Assembly: GCA_025454835.1 (NCBI GenBank)
Contig: JALONQ010000027.1
Span: forward strand, 1 to 35,674
Length of the DNA: 35,674 bases
Direction of reading: 5' to 3'
Source: Bacteroidota bacterium
Lineage (GTDB): Bacteria; Bacteroidota; Ignavibacteria; UBA10030
The notes below the pieces were generated by a model, which saw only the letters and a program-made list of their open reading frames with translations, was not told the origin of the DNA and searched no databases. The position numbers were made by a program, and so were the translations under genes. Numbering within the stretch: position 1 is the first letter of the stretch; each line of letters begins with the position of its first letter. Below are positions 10,864 through 18,040 of this stretch, in pieces.

Positions 10864-11523
10864 CTAGTAATGCTTCATCTTATCGCGAAGATGCTTGTAC
10901 AGCATCTCCCGGGCCCTGAAAATGTGGGCTTTCACGGTCCCGATGGGTAGTTTCAGCTGGCGGGCGATCTCGGCGTATTCTTTCTCTTCGGTGTGACGAA
11001 GAACGATGACCTGGCGGTATTTGGGTGGGAGGGCGTCGATAGCTTCCTGCAGCATGCGGGTCCGCTGGGTGTCGATGATCTCGCGGTCGGGCTCATATGT
11101 ACTGTCGGGCAGTTCGAAGAGATAGTCGCTGTCCTTCGACTCGATCGGCTTGTCGATCGAGAAGGTTTGCAGCTTCTTCTTGCGGATGTGGTCGATGCAG
11201 TTGTTCGTGGCGATCTTGTACAGCCACGTCGAGAAGGCGTACTCGTCGTTGAAACTGCGGAGGGAGCCGAAGGCCTTGATGAAAGCCTCTTGCGTGAGGT
11301 CCTCGACCTCGGCCCGACTGCGGATCATCCGGGAGATGAGGTTAAAGATCGCGTCGTGGTACTTCAGCCGGAGCCGTCGGAAGGCGCGCTGGTCGCCTTC
11401 GATGGCGTGCCGGATCAAGACGGAATCCTCGTCACGCGATTCCTGACGGCGGTCAACCGTCGGGGACGGGGGCGGAGGAGCGGCAGGAGAAGGAGGTCGG
11501 GATGTCGTTCGGGCCTTCGCCAT
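10864..11523 (-). CDS. ECF-type RNA polymerase sigma factor (sigma-70 family, RpoE-like)
   Basis: It redirects RNA polymerase to a small regulon, usually for envelope or stress responses. Region 2 is IRHAIEGDQRAFRRL...YHDAIFNLISRMIRSRAEVEDLTQEAFIKAF with the DLTQE core contact. Region 2.4 is STWLYKIATNNCIDHIRKKK. Region 4 is LPPKYRQVIVLRHTEEKEYAEIA with the helix-turn-helix RQLKLPIGTVKAHIFRAREML. The frame is open far upstream, but a promoter at 11552-11580 on this strand places the transcript start near 11545. The first usable codon is then the ATG at 11523, giving 219 residues after a low-complexity Pro-rich tail (residues 8-20). No anti-sigma factor gene of known type is adjacent; the downstream gene is the toastrack protein. 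Confidence 0.92.
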   Translation of the reverse strand: MAKARTTSRPPSPAAPPPPSPTVDRRQESRDEDSVLIRHAIEGDQRAFRRLRLKYHDAIFNLISRMIRSRAEVEDLTQEAFIKAFGSLRSFNDEYAFSTWLYKIATNNCIDHIRKKKLQTFSIDKPIESKDSDYLFELPDSTYEPDREIIDTQRTRMLQEAIDALPPKYRQVIVLRHTEEKEYAEIARQLKLPIGTVKAHIFRAREMLYKHLRDKMKHY

Positions 11524-11551
11524 CCGTTCGGCGCGGCGAGTGGAATGCTTC

Positions 11552-11580
11552 AACATAGCAAAAAGAGGACGGACCCGCAA
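11552..11580 (-). promoter_or_regulatory. Predicted promoter of the sigma factor gene
   Basis: On the minus strand TTGCGG (11580-11575), 17 bases and TATGTT (11557-11552). It shares a short divergent region with the tmk promoter. It decides the sigma factor start, because the upstream in-frame ATG at 11556 lies inside the -10 box. Confidence 0.6.
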
Positions 11581-11606
11581 CGTAGCGGATCGCCGCCGGG
11601 CATCCG

Positions 11607-11635
11607 TTGCATCCAGCGACGGCCTTTCGTACCTT
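11607..11635 (+). promoter_or_regulatory. Predicted promoter of tmk
   Basis: TTGCAT (11607-11612), 17 bases and TACCTT (11630-11635, followed by G). The tmk ATG is at 11646, so the mRNA leader would be only about four bases, near-leaderless. Confidence 0.6.
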
Positions 11636-11645
11636 GACCATCCGC

Positions 11646-12281
11646 ATGTCACTTTTTCTGACCTTCGAAGGCCTCGACTTCTCCGGCAAGTCCACGCAGG
11701 TGCGCCGCCTGGCCGACCGTCTGCGCTTGGCCCGGCGCGAGGTTCTTGTCCTGCGAGAACCGGGGGGCACGCCCGTCGGCGAGGCGATCCGGACCATCCT
11801 CCTCGATCGGTCAAACGCGTCCCTGACGCCATCCGCCGAGTTGTTCTTGTTCAGCGCAAGTCGCGCACAGCTCGTCGAGCAGGTCATTCGTCCAGCGTTG
11901 GCCGCGGGCACGGTCGTGGTCTGCGACCGATTTGTCGACTCGACAACCGCGTATCAGGGGGGCGGCCATGGCATCGACGCGGAGGTCATCGCCGCCGTCA
12001 ATCGCAGTGCGACCGGGGGTCTCGAACCCCACATGACCTTCTTCCTTGACCTGCCGGACGATGAAAGGCATCGCCGCCAGGTGGCGGCCAGCGTCGAGCG
12101 TGACCGGATGGAATCGAACTCGACGGAGTTCTACGCTCGGGTTCGCCGGGCGTTCCTCGAGCTTGCTGAACATGAATCGCGATTCAAACGGCTGGACGGC
12201 CTTCGCTCGGAGACCGACCTGGCCGACGAGATCTGGAACACGATCGAGCCAGAACTCCAACGACACGGAGCACGGATCTGA
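11646..12281 (+). CDS. tmk: Thymidylate kinase
   Basis: It phosphorylates dTMP to dTDP using ATP. The start at 11646 gives MSLFLTFEGLDFSGKSTQ, with the P-loop at the position typical of Tmk; upstream in-frame codons fall inside the promoter. The product has 211 residues. Motifs are P-loop FEGLDFSGKST, REPGGTPVGE, CDRFVDSTTAYQG (dTMP-binding DR with the YQG that follows), and a lid-region VERDRME. The P-loop variant GxDFSGKS replaces the more common GxDGxGKS. The next gene begins five bases after the stop, so tmk and the S41 peptidase form an operon. Confidence 0.94.
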   Translation: MSLFLTFEGLDFSGKSTQVRRLADRLRLARREVLVLREPGGTPVGEAIRTILLDRSNASLTPSAELFLFSASRAQLVEQVIRPALAAGTVVVCDRFVDSTTAYQGGGHGIDAEVIAAVNRSATGGLEPHMTFFLDLPDDERHRRQVAASVERDRMESNSTEFYARVRRAFLELAEHESRFKRLDGLRSETDLADEIWNTIEPELQRHGARI

Positions 12282-12286
12282 CCCCT

Positions 12287-13927
12287 ATGACACGACGGTA
12301 CTTCTTCCTATCCGGCGTGGCGGTCTTCGCCACGCTTCTGTTTGTGGCCGCCCAGGACGGCGAGCTGTTCTTCAGGATCAACCGGAGCATCGACCTCTTC
12401 GGCAAGGTCTACCGGGAGATCGTCCTTCAACACGTCGACGACGTGGATCCCGATCATCTGATGCGTCGGGGCATCAACGGGATGCTCGAAGGTCTGGATC
12501 CTTACACGGTGTTCATCGATGACAAGGAGAGCGACGAACTCGAGCTTGTGACGACCGGTCGCTATGGCGGCATCGGCATCAGCATCGGCATGCGCGACGG
12601 CGAGGTGGTCATCGTGAATCTCCTGGAAGGATTCTCAGCGTCGAAACAGGGGCTGCAGGTCGGCGATCGACTACTCGAGGTCGAGGGGACGGCGGTGTCG
12701 AAGCTGAAGCCGGAAGAGATCCGGCGACTGGTGCGCGGAGCCCCCGGCACCGAAGTGCGACTGAAGATCGCGCGTGAGGGCGATGCTGCTCCGCTGGAGT
12801 TTGTCTTGCTGCGCGAGGATATCCGCGTCCGCAATATCTCGTTCAGCGGCCTGGTGGAGCCCGGTATTGGGTACATTCGGTTGGAACGGTTCTCGCGCAC
12901 GGCCGGAGAGGACGTGCGCTCGGCCATGAAGGGGCTGAAGTCTTCCGGATCGCTGAAGGGCGTGGTGCTCGACTTGCGAGACAATCCGGGCGGACTGCTC
13001 GACATCGCCGTGGACGTCGTATCGGCCTTTGTGCCGGAAAGCAGTCTCGTCGTTTCAACGAAGGGGCGCCGGCGAGAGACGGAGCGCCGATACGTTACAG
13101 ACCAAGCCCCGCTCGTTCCCGACCTGCCTGTCGCCATCCTCGTGAACGGCAACAGCGCCAGCGCCAGCGAGATCGTGGCCGGCGCCGTGCAAGACCTGGA
13201 CCGCGGCGTTGTGGTTGGAACGCGGACCTTCGGCAAGGGACTCGTGCAGACGGTCTCTCGTCTCACAGAGACGGCGTCGCTCAAGATCACGACCGCCAGG
13301 TACTATACCCCTTCGGGTCGCTCGATACAGCTCCTGGACTACGCGCATCGATCGGCAGACGGGAAGGCTTCGACGATCCCCGACAGTCTGCGCCGGACCT
13401 TCAAGACCAAGAACGGGCGTTCCGTGTCGGAGGGCGGCGGGATCTCGCCGGACTCTGCGGTCGCCGAGCTGCCGGTCGGACCGTTCGTCGCCGCTCTGGC
13501 TCGCAAGGCCGTGTACTTCAAGTTTGTCACGTCGATGGCCGCGCGGGGCCGCCTGGACAGCACGACGCGGGTGACGGACCGCTTGATGGCCGATTTCGAA
13601 CGGTACCTTGATTCGACGGGATTTCAGTACGAGGAGGAGGCCGCGGAGGCGTTGCGTGAGCTTCGGTCGATCGCTGCGGACAGCCGGTATCAGCCTTCTT
13701 TCGTGGCGCAGCTTGAGACGTTGGAGAAGCTGGCGGCGGCTGAGAAGCGCAGATCGTTCGAGCGCTACCGTGACGAAGTGTGGAGAGGCCTGCACATGGA
13801 GCTTGCGGCCCGTTGGCAGGGCGAACGCGGCCGGATCCAGGCTTCGCTGGAGGGAGACCGTCAGTTGGGAGTGGCGGTAGGTCTGTTGAAGCAACCGTCC
13901 TCGTACGGGCGGCGACTTGCGCGCTGA
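12287..13927 (+). CDS. Carboxyl-terminal processing peptidase, family S41 (CtpA/Prc-like)
   Basis: Serine proteases of this family trim C-termini of envelope proteins in the periplasm. The 546-residue protein has an N-terminal signal or anchor (residues 5-22), a helical region, and a PDZ domain at about 88-165 (GIGISIGMRDGEVVIV, GLQVGDRLLEVEG). The S41 core is at about 190-345. The catalytic Ser/Lys dyad is S292 in NGNSASASEIVAGA and K317 in FGKGLVQT, 25 residues apart as in CtpB and Prc. The substrate-strand motif GVVLDLRDNPGGLL is present. A tail of about 200 residues (345-546), rich in Arg and Glu, follows with predicted helices and no known domain. The gene is coupled to tmk. Confidence 0.92.
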   Translation: MTRRYFFLSGVAVFATLLFVAAQDGELFFRINRSIDLFGKVYREIVLQHVDDVDPDHLMRRGINGMLEGLDPYTVFIDDKESDELELVTTGRYGGIGISIGMRDGEVVIVNLLEGFSASKQGLQVGDRLLEVEGTAVSKLKPEEIRRLVRGAPGTEVRLKIAREGDAAPLEFVLLREDIRVRNISFSGLVEPGIGYIRLERFSRTAGEDVRSAMKGLKSSGSLKGVVLDLRDNPGGLLDIAVDVVSAFVPESSLVVSTKGRRRETERRYVTDQAPLVPDLPVAILVNGNSASASEIVAGAVQDLDRGVVVGTRTFGKGLVQTVSRLTETASLKITTARYYTPSGRSIQLLDYAHRSADGKASTIPDSLRRTFKTKNGRSVSEGGGISPDSAVAELPVGPFVAALARKAVYFKFVTSMAARGRLDSTTRVTDRLMADFERYLDSTGFQYEEEAAEALRELRSIAADSRYQPSFVAQLETLEKLAAAEKRRSFERYRDEVWRGLHMELAARWQGERGRIQASLEGDRQLGVAVGLLKQPSSYGRRLAR

Positions 13928-13937
13928 CGGTCGCCGC
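13909..13937. terminator. Possible hairpin across two convergent stop codons
   Basis: GCGGCGAC (13909-13916) pairs with GTCGCCGC (13930-13937) around a 13-base loop. It overlaps the end of the plus-strand peptidase gene and touches the stop codon of the minus-strand kinase gene, which are only 9 bases apart. There is no T-tract, so termination is uncertain. Confidence 0.35.
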
Positions 13938-14575
13938 TAGAACATCTCGATCTGCGGCAACGCGCGCCGCACGAGGGCGGACACGTAGTCGAGGTCCTGG
14001 GGCCGATTGACGAAGTCGAGGTCGTCCGATGGGATGATCAGCAGTGGTCCGATCGTGTACCGCCGGATCCAATCCTCGTAATGACCGTTGAGGCGTTCGA
14101 GATACGCCCGCTCGATCCCCTTCTCGAAATCCCTTCCTCGCTTCCCGATCTGCCGTTCCAACGTGTCGACAGACGACCGAAGGTAGATCATGAGGTCGGG
14201 TGGCTTGAGGTATGCCATCATCACATGGAACAGCGAGACGTAGGTCGTGTAGTCCCGCTCCGTCATCCTTCCCATCTCGTACAAGTTCCGCGCAAAGATC
14301 TCGGCGTCCTCGTAAATGGACCGGTCCTGAATGACGGACGTGCCCGACTCCACGATCTGTTTGTGGCTCTTGAAGCGATTGGCGAGGAAGTAGATCTGGA
14401 GGTGGAACGACCACCGGAGCATATCGCCGTAGAAGTCGGCCAGGTACGGATTGTCCTCGACGGACTCGTAATACGGCTTCCAGGTGAACCGTTCGGCCAG
14501 GAGTCGGGTGAGAGACGACTTGCCGGCGCCGATGTTGCCGGCAATAGCGACGAACAACGGTCGCGTGGTGGCCAT
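13937..14575 (-). CDS. Deoxynucleoside kinase (deoxyadenosine/deoxyguanosine kinase type)
   Basis: It phosphorylates deoxynucleosides for salvage into dNTPs. The 212-residue protein begins MATTRPLFVAIAGNIGAGKSS, with the P-loop GNIGAGKSS of the dNK family. It has the substrate-site motif ESVEDNPYL, the DRSIYEDAEIFA block (family DRS motif), the PPDLMIYLRSSVDTLERQIGKRGRDFEK region containing the Arg-rich lid, and the YLERLNGHYEDW helix. Base specificity cannot be set from sequence. The start lies 12 bases after the STAS gene, so it is the last gene of the secD-secF-STAS-dNK run. It converges on the S41 peptidase gene with almost no space. Confidence 0.9.
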   Translation of the reverse strand: MATTRPLFVAIAGNIGAGKSSLTRLLAERFTWKPYYESVEDNPYLADFYGDMLRWSFHLQIYFLANRFKSHKQIVESGTSVIQDRSIYEDAEIFARNLYEMGRMTERDYTTYVSLFHVMMAYLKPPDLMIYLRSSVDTLERQIGKRGRDFEKGIERAYLERLNGHYEDWIRRYTIGPLLIIPSDDLDFVNRPQDLDYVSALVRRALPQIEMF

Positions 14576-14587
14576 GGGATGCGGGGG

Positions 14588-14929
14588 TTACTTGAAGGCC
14601 CCGACAGCGGCCTTGACCGTTTCGTGGACGTCGAAGAGGTTCGTCAACTTCGTCATCTCGAGAAGCGTTAGGACCTTTTTCGAGGCGCGCGCCAGCTTCA
14701 ACTCGCCGCCCCCTTTGCGCATCGTGCTCATACCGCCGATGAGCATTCCGAGGCCGGAGGAATTGATGAACTGCACATCGCCGAGGTCGATGATGACCTT
14801 CGTCTTCTTCGTCTCGAGGAGGCCGTGGAGCTGGTCGTTCAGGGTATTCGCGTCGGGGCCGCCGAGCACGTTGCCCGATAGACTGATGACGGTGACGCCC
14901 TGGACTTCCTTGGACGAAAACTGCATCAT
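14588..14929 (-). CDS. STAS-domain protein (anti-sigma factor antagonist family)
   Basis: The ATG at 14929 is preceded by a perfect GGAGG six bases upstream, which decides the start; a second ATG follows directly. The 113-residue product is a single STAS domain of SpoIIAA/RsbV type: VQGVTVISLSGNVLGG, KVIIDLGDVQFINSSGLGML. S58 in INSSGLG aligns with the serine phosphorylated by SpoIIAB/RsbW-type kinases. The family binds anti-sigma kinases and releases sigma factors, or acts in related partner switches. No such kinase or PP2C phosphatase gene lies within the window, so its partner is encoded elsewhere. It sits 23 bases after secF. Confidence 0.92.
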   Translation of the reverse strand: MMQFSSKEVQGVTVISLSGNVLGGPDANTLNDQLHGLLETKKTKVIIDLGDVQFINSSGLGMLIGGMSTMRKGGGELKLARASKKVLTLLEMTKLTNLFDVHETVKAAVGAFK

Positions 14930-14952
14930 GGCTGGCCTCCGCGAAAGTGCGT

Positions 14953-15885
14953 TCAAGCAGTGGCGCGCCCGGCCTGACGGGCAGGCAGGCGACGCGGCCA
15001 ATCGAGGACGATGGCGCTGGCGACGTAGATGGATGAATACGTGCCGGTCAGCTGGCCGATGACCAGCGTGAATGCGAACGCACGGGTCACTTCGCCCCCG
15101 AAGAACAGAAGGACGAAGAGCACGGCGAGGATCGTGCCGTTCGTGATGATCGTCCGGCCGAGCATCTCGTTGAGGCTCTTGTTCATGACCGACTTCAGGT
15201 CCATGGACCGGTAGAGTCGCTGATTCTCGCGGATCCGGTCGAAGACGACGACGGTGTCGTTGACCGAGACGCCGACGAGCGTCAGGAAGGCGGCGATGAC
15301 CTCGAGCGTGATCTCGAGGTTCAAACCGGGGATCACGCCGTTGATGATGACGATAACGCCCAGCGTCACGAGCACGTCATGAAACAGCGAAAGGACGGCA
15401 CCGACGCCGTAGGAGAACTTGAACCGCACCGCAACGTACAACATGATGGCCACGAGGCCCCACGCGATGGCGTAGAGTGCGTCTTCTCGGAGTTCCTTCC
15501 CGATCTTTGGGCTGATCTTGTACTGGCGCAGGATATCGAAACTGCCTGCGCCGTAAGTGCCCGCCAAGGCTTCCCGAATACGGTCGCCGACCACCGTACC
15601 TTCAGCTTGCTCGGTCGTCCGGATGATGATGTCCGTCGGTTCTCCGAACGTCTTGATCTCGGCCCCTTCAAGGCCCGAGGCGCTCAGTGCGGCGCGGATC
15701 TTGCCGATCTCCGGCGCCTGCTTGAAGCCGACGACGATCTCGGTACCGCCCAGGAAGTCGATGCCAAGGCTGACGCCCCGCACGAGGATCGCGACGAGAC
15801 CAGCGGCGATGACGATGCTCGAGACGATGTACCACAAGCCGCGCGAGTCGAGGAAGGGAATGTTCGTTGTTTTAAAGAGACGCAT
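14953..15885 (-). CDS. secF: Protein translocase subunit SecF
   Basis: With SecD it forms the inner-membrane RND-type complex that uses the proton gradient to assist late steps of Sec export. The 310-residue protein has TM1 at about 19-37, the SecF N-terminal motif GIDFLGGTEIVVGF, a periplasmic domain to about 130, and five further TM segments. These include ALYAIAWGLVAIMLYVAVRF, the conserved LFHDVLVTLGV, VGVSVNDTVVVFDRIRE and TIITNGTILAVLFVLLFFGG. The last residues LPARQAGRATA are encoded by a GC-rich REP-like palindrome (about 14972-14990) and look like added sequence. It lies 28 bases after secD, in one operon. Confidence 0.95.
   Translation of the reverse strand: MRLFKTTNIPFLDSRGLWYIVSSIVIAAGLVAILVRGVSLGIDFLGGTEIVVGFKQAPEIGKIRAALSASGLEGAEIKTFGEPTDIIIRTTEQAEGTVVGDRIREALAGTYGAGSFDILRQYKISPKIGKELREDALYAIAWGLVAIMLYVAVRFKFSYGVGAVLSLFHDVLVTLGVIVIINGVIPGLNLEITLEVIAAFLTLVGVSVNDTVVVFDRIRENQRLYRSMDLKSVMNKSLNEMLGRTIITNGTILAVLFVLLFFGGEVTRAFAFTLVIGQLTGTYSSIYVASAIVLDWPRRLPARQAGRATA
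14970..14992. repeat. REP-like palindromic word inside the 3' end of secF
   Basis: GCCTG ACGGG CAGGC, extended by a second AGGC, is a small GC-rich palindrome. It shares GGGCAGGC with the palindrome at 35503-35536. It is translated in secF as part of LPARQAGRA. Confidence 0.35.
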
Positions 15886-15913
15886 GTTGGATCCGTAAGA
15901 AAGGGAACGTGGC

Positions 15914-17806
15914 TCAGCCCATGTTCGGCTGGAGGCCGCGGTCGATCATGAAATCGAAGATGACGCGCGTAATGATGATGGCGCTGAACATCGACGCGGC
16001 GATGCCGATCATGAGGGTCATGGCAAAACCCTGGATCGGGCCCGAGCCGAACTGATACAGGATGACGCCCGTGAGCAAGGTCGTGACGTTCGAATCGAAG
16101 ATGGCGGTGAACGCCTTCGTGTAGCCGGCGTCGACGGCGGCCCGCAACGTCTTTCCGCCGCCCAACTCTTCGCGGATGCGCTCGTTGATGAGAACGTTGG
16201 CGTCGACGGCCATGCCGATCGTTAGCACGATGCCCGCGATGCCCGGGAGCGTGAGCGTTGCCTGGAACCCAGACATCACGCCGAGGATGAAGAGGATGTT
16301 GAAGGCCAACGCGACATCGGCGACGATGCCAGCCGTCCGATAGTAAAGGACCATGAAGAGGACAGTCACCAGCAAGGCGTAGCCCGTGGCGGACAGCCCG
16401 TTCCGGATCGAGTCTTCGCCGAGCGACGGACCGACCTCGCGCTGTTCGATGATCGACACGGGTGCGGGGAGTGCGCCAGCCCGAAGCACGATCTCAAGGA
16501 GGCGCGCTTCGGTCGGCGAATCCATGCCGGTGATGCGCGACCGGCCACCCATGATCTTGTTCTGGACGACGGGGGCGGAGAAGACGCCGCCGTCGAGGGC
16601 GATGGCAATGCGCTTGTTGATGTTTGCGCCGGTGATACGGGCCCACTCACGAGCGCCGTCGCTGTTCATCTCCATGTTGACGATGGGGCGGCTGTCCTCG
16701 GGGTCGGTGCTGGCGCGCGCATCAACGATGACCCCGCCCGTCAGCTCCGCGGCCTTTTTCACCGGGTAGATCGTGTAGTACTCAAGCCCGCCGTCGTCCT
16801 TGACCGTCTTGGCAGACCAGAGAAACTCAAAGTCGGGGGGGAGGAGGCGCAGGATGTCGGGCCGGGCCAAGAGCCGCAGGACCCGGTCGCGGTCCTTGCT
16901 GAGGACGAAGCCTTCGCCCGTTCCTCCGCGCGTTTCAGGCCGGACATAGGCAAAGAAGGGGTTCTCGCGGGCGAATCGAGCCTCTTCGGTTGTGTCTGTT
17001 GAAGCGGTTTGCGCGCCGCCGGTCAGTTCGGTGAGCGCATCGGTCGGCTTGCGGGGGGCTTGCGCGCTCACGGCCGGAGAAACGGAATCGCGGGCAGCAC
17101 CGGTCGAATCGATCTTGCCGGCGAGGTACTTGTTGATCGTCTCCATGACGCGGTAGGAGACCTGCGGGTCGCGCAGGAGCTTGAACTCGAGCTTGGCGGT
17201 GCCACGAAGCAATTGTCGGACCTCGCCCTCGTCCTTGACGCCAGGCAGCTCGACGATGATCCGGCGGGCCCCCTGCTTCTGAATGTTCGGTTCGGAGACC
17301 CGGTATTGGTCGACGCGGTTGCGAACGATCTCGATCGCGCGGTCGATCGCCGTTTCGGTTTCCAATTGCAGCTCGGCCATGATCCGGGCATCGTCGTCAC
17401 GGAGAGTGCCGTAGTAACGGCTGAGGCGAATGTCCCGTTGTTCGAACTTCTTGGCGAATGCCGGCACCAGGTCGAGTTCGCTGGTTTCTGCCTCGCGCCG
17501 CAGCTCGCTGATGATGGCCCGAAAATTGTCATCTTTGTTCTTGGCCAGGTCGTCCAGCAGCTGGATGACGTCGACCTCGAGCACGACGCGCATGCCACCC
17601 TGAAGGTCCAAGCCGAGCTTCATGCGCTTCGACCGGGCTTCCGCGATCGCGTCCTGGTTCGTTTCGAGGTAGGAGAGGCTGTCAGCGCCCGAGAGGTTGC
17701 TCAGCTGCGACCGGTAGGACCAATCCTGATAGGTTGGATACAGGAAGACCAGCGCGAGCGCCGTGGCGGCGACGATGAGGATGACGCGGGTGAGGTAGTT
17801 CTTCAC
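15914..17806 (-). CDS. secD: Protein translocase subunit SecD
   Basis: It partners SecF in proton-driven Sec export. The start chosen is the GTG at 17806 (VKNYLTRVILIVAATALALV), which has AGGAG nine bases upstream and puts TM1 at the N-terminus. An upstream in-frame ATG at 17887 lacks a ribosome site and would add 27 residues without a known role. The 630-residue product has the SecD motif GLDLQGGMRVVLEVD, periplasmic P1 segments (IVELPGVKDEGEVRQLLRGTAKLEF), and five C-terminal TM segments. These include YALLVTVLFMVLYY, TLPGIAGIVLTIGMAVDANVLI with its conserved Asp, and FDSNVTTLLTGVILY. A Ser/Thr/Ala-rich insertion at about 240-290 enlarges the periplasmic region. A promoter at 17913-17941 gives a leader of about 100 nt. 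Confidence 0.95.
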   Translation of the reverse strand: MKNYLTRVILIVAATALALVFLYPTYQDWSYRSQLSNLSGADSLSYLETNQDAIAEARSKRMKLGLDLQGGMRVVLEVDVIQLLDDLAKNKDDNFRAIISELRREAETSELDLVPAFAKKFEQRDIRLSRYYGTLRDDDARIMAELQLETETAIDRAIEIVRNRVDQYRVSEPNIQKQGARRIIVELPGVKDEGEVRQLLRGTAKLEFKLLRDPQVSYRVMETINKYLAGKIDSTGAARDSVSPAVSAQAPRKPTDALTELTGGAQTASTDTTEEARFARENPFFAYVRPETRGGTGEGFVLSKDRDRVLRLLARPDILRLLPPDFEFLWSAKTVKDDGGLEYYTIYPVKKAAELTGGVIVDARASTDPEDSRPIVNMEMNSDGAREWARITGANINKRIAIALDGGVFSAPVVQNKIMGGRSRITGMDSPTEARLLEIVLRAGALPAPVSIIEQREVGPSLGEDSIRNGLSATGYALLVTVLFMVLYYRTAGIVADVALAFNILFILGVMSGFQATLTLPGIAGIVLTIGMAVDANVLINERIREELGGGKTLRAAVDAGYTKAFTAIFDSNVTTLLTGVILYQFGSGPIQGFAMTLMIGIAASMFSAIIITRVIFDFMIDRGLQPNMG

Positions 17807-17912
17807 GACAGCAGACTCCTGCGAAGGCAGAGGATCGATGGCCTGACAAAAAAGCGCGAGCAGAGATGCGTCGCGCCGGAGGAGCACATCCGTAATGCAA
17901 AAAAGCGAGAAA

Positions 17913-17941
17913 AAATATACCGGAATGAAGGCCGAAAGTCA
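17913..17941 (-). promoter_or_regulatory. Predicted promoter of secD-secF-STAS-dNK
   Basis: On the minus strand TTGACT (17941-17936), 17 bases and TATATT (17918-17913). It is the best -35 match but one in the window. It lies back to back with the promoter of the PpiD-like gene, 10 bases away. Confidence 0.7.
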
Positions 17942-17951
17942 ACGGGAAACG

Positions 17952-17980
17952 TTGCTTCTCTGGCGATTCACGTCTATATT
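17952..17980 (+). promoter_or_regulatory. Predicted promoter of the PpiD-like gene and its operon
   Basis: TTGCTT (17952-17957), 17 bases and TATATT (17975-17980). A transcript starting near 17987 would have a leader of about 54 nt before the ATG at 18041. Confidence 0.65.
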
Positions 17981-18040
17981 TCATCTCTGTTGTGCGAAAA
18001 ACCGCGATGTGCTCATCAGAATAAGCCCAGGGTCACCGTC

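Noticed and set aside
11524-11832. 103-residue upstream extension of the sigma factor
   Set aside because: It overlaps the divergent tmk gene and precedes the sigma factor promoter. The extension is Arg/Pro-rich without sigma motifs.
17009-18040. 344-residue upstream extension of the PpiD-like protein
   Set aside because: The extension is antisense to secD and lies ahead of the predicted promoter. The membrane anchor and ribosome site support the start at 18041.
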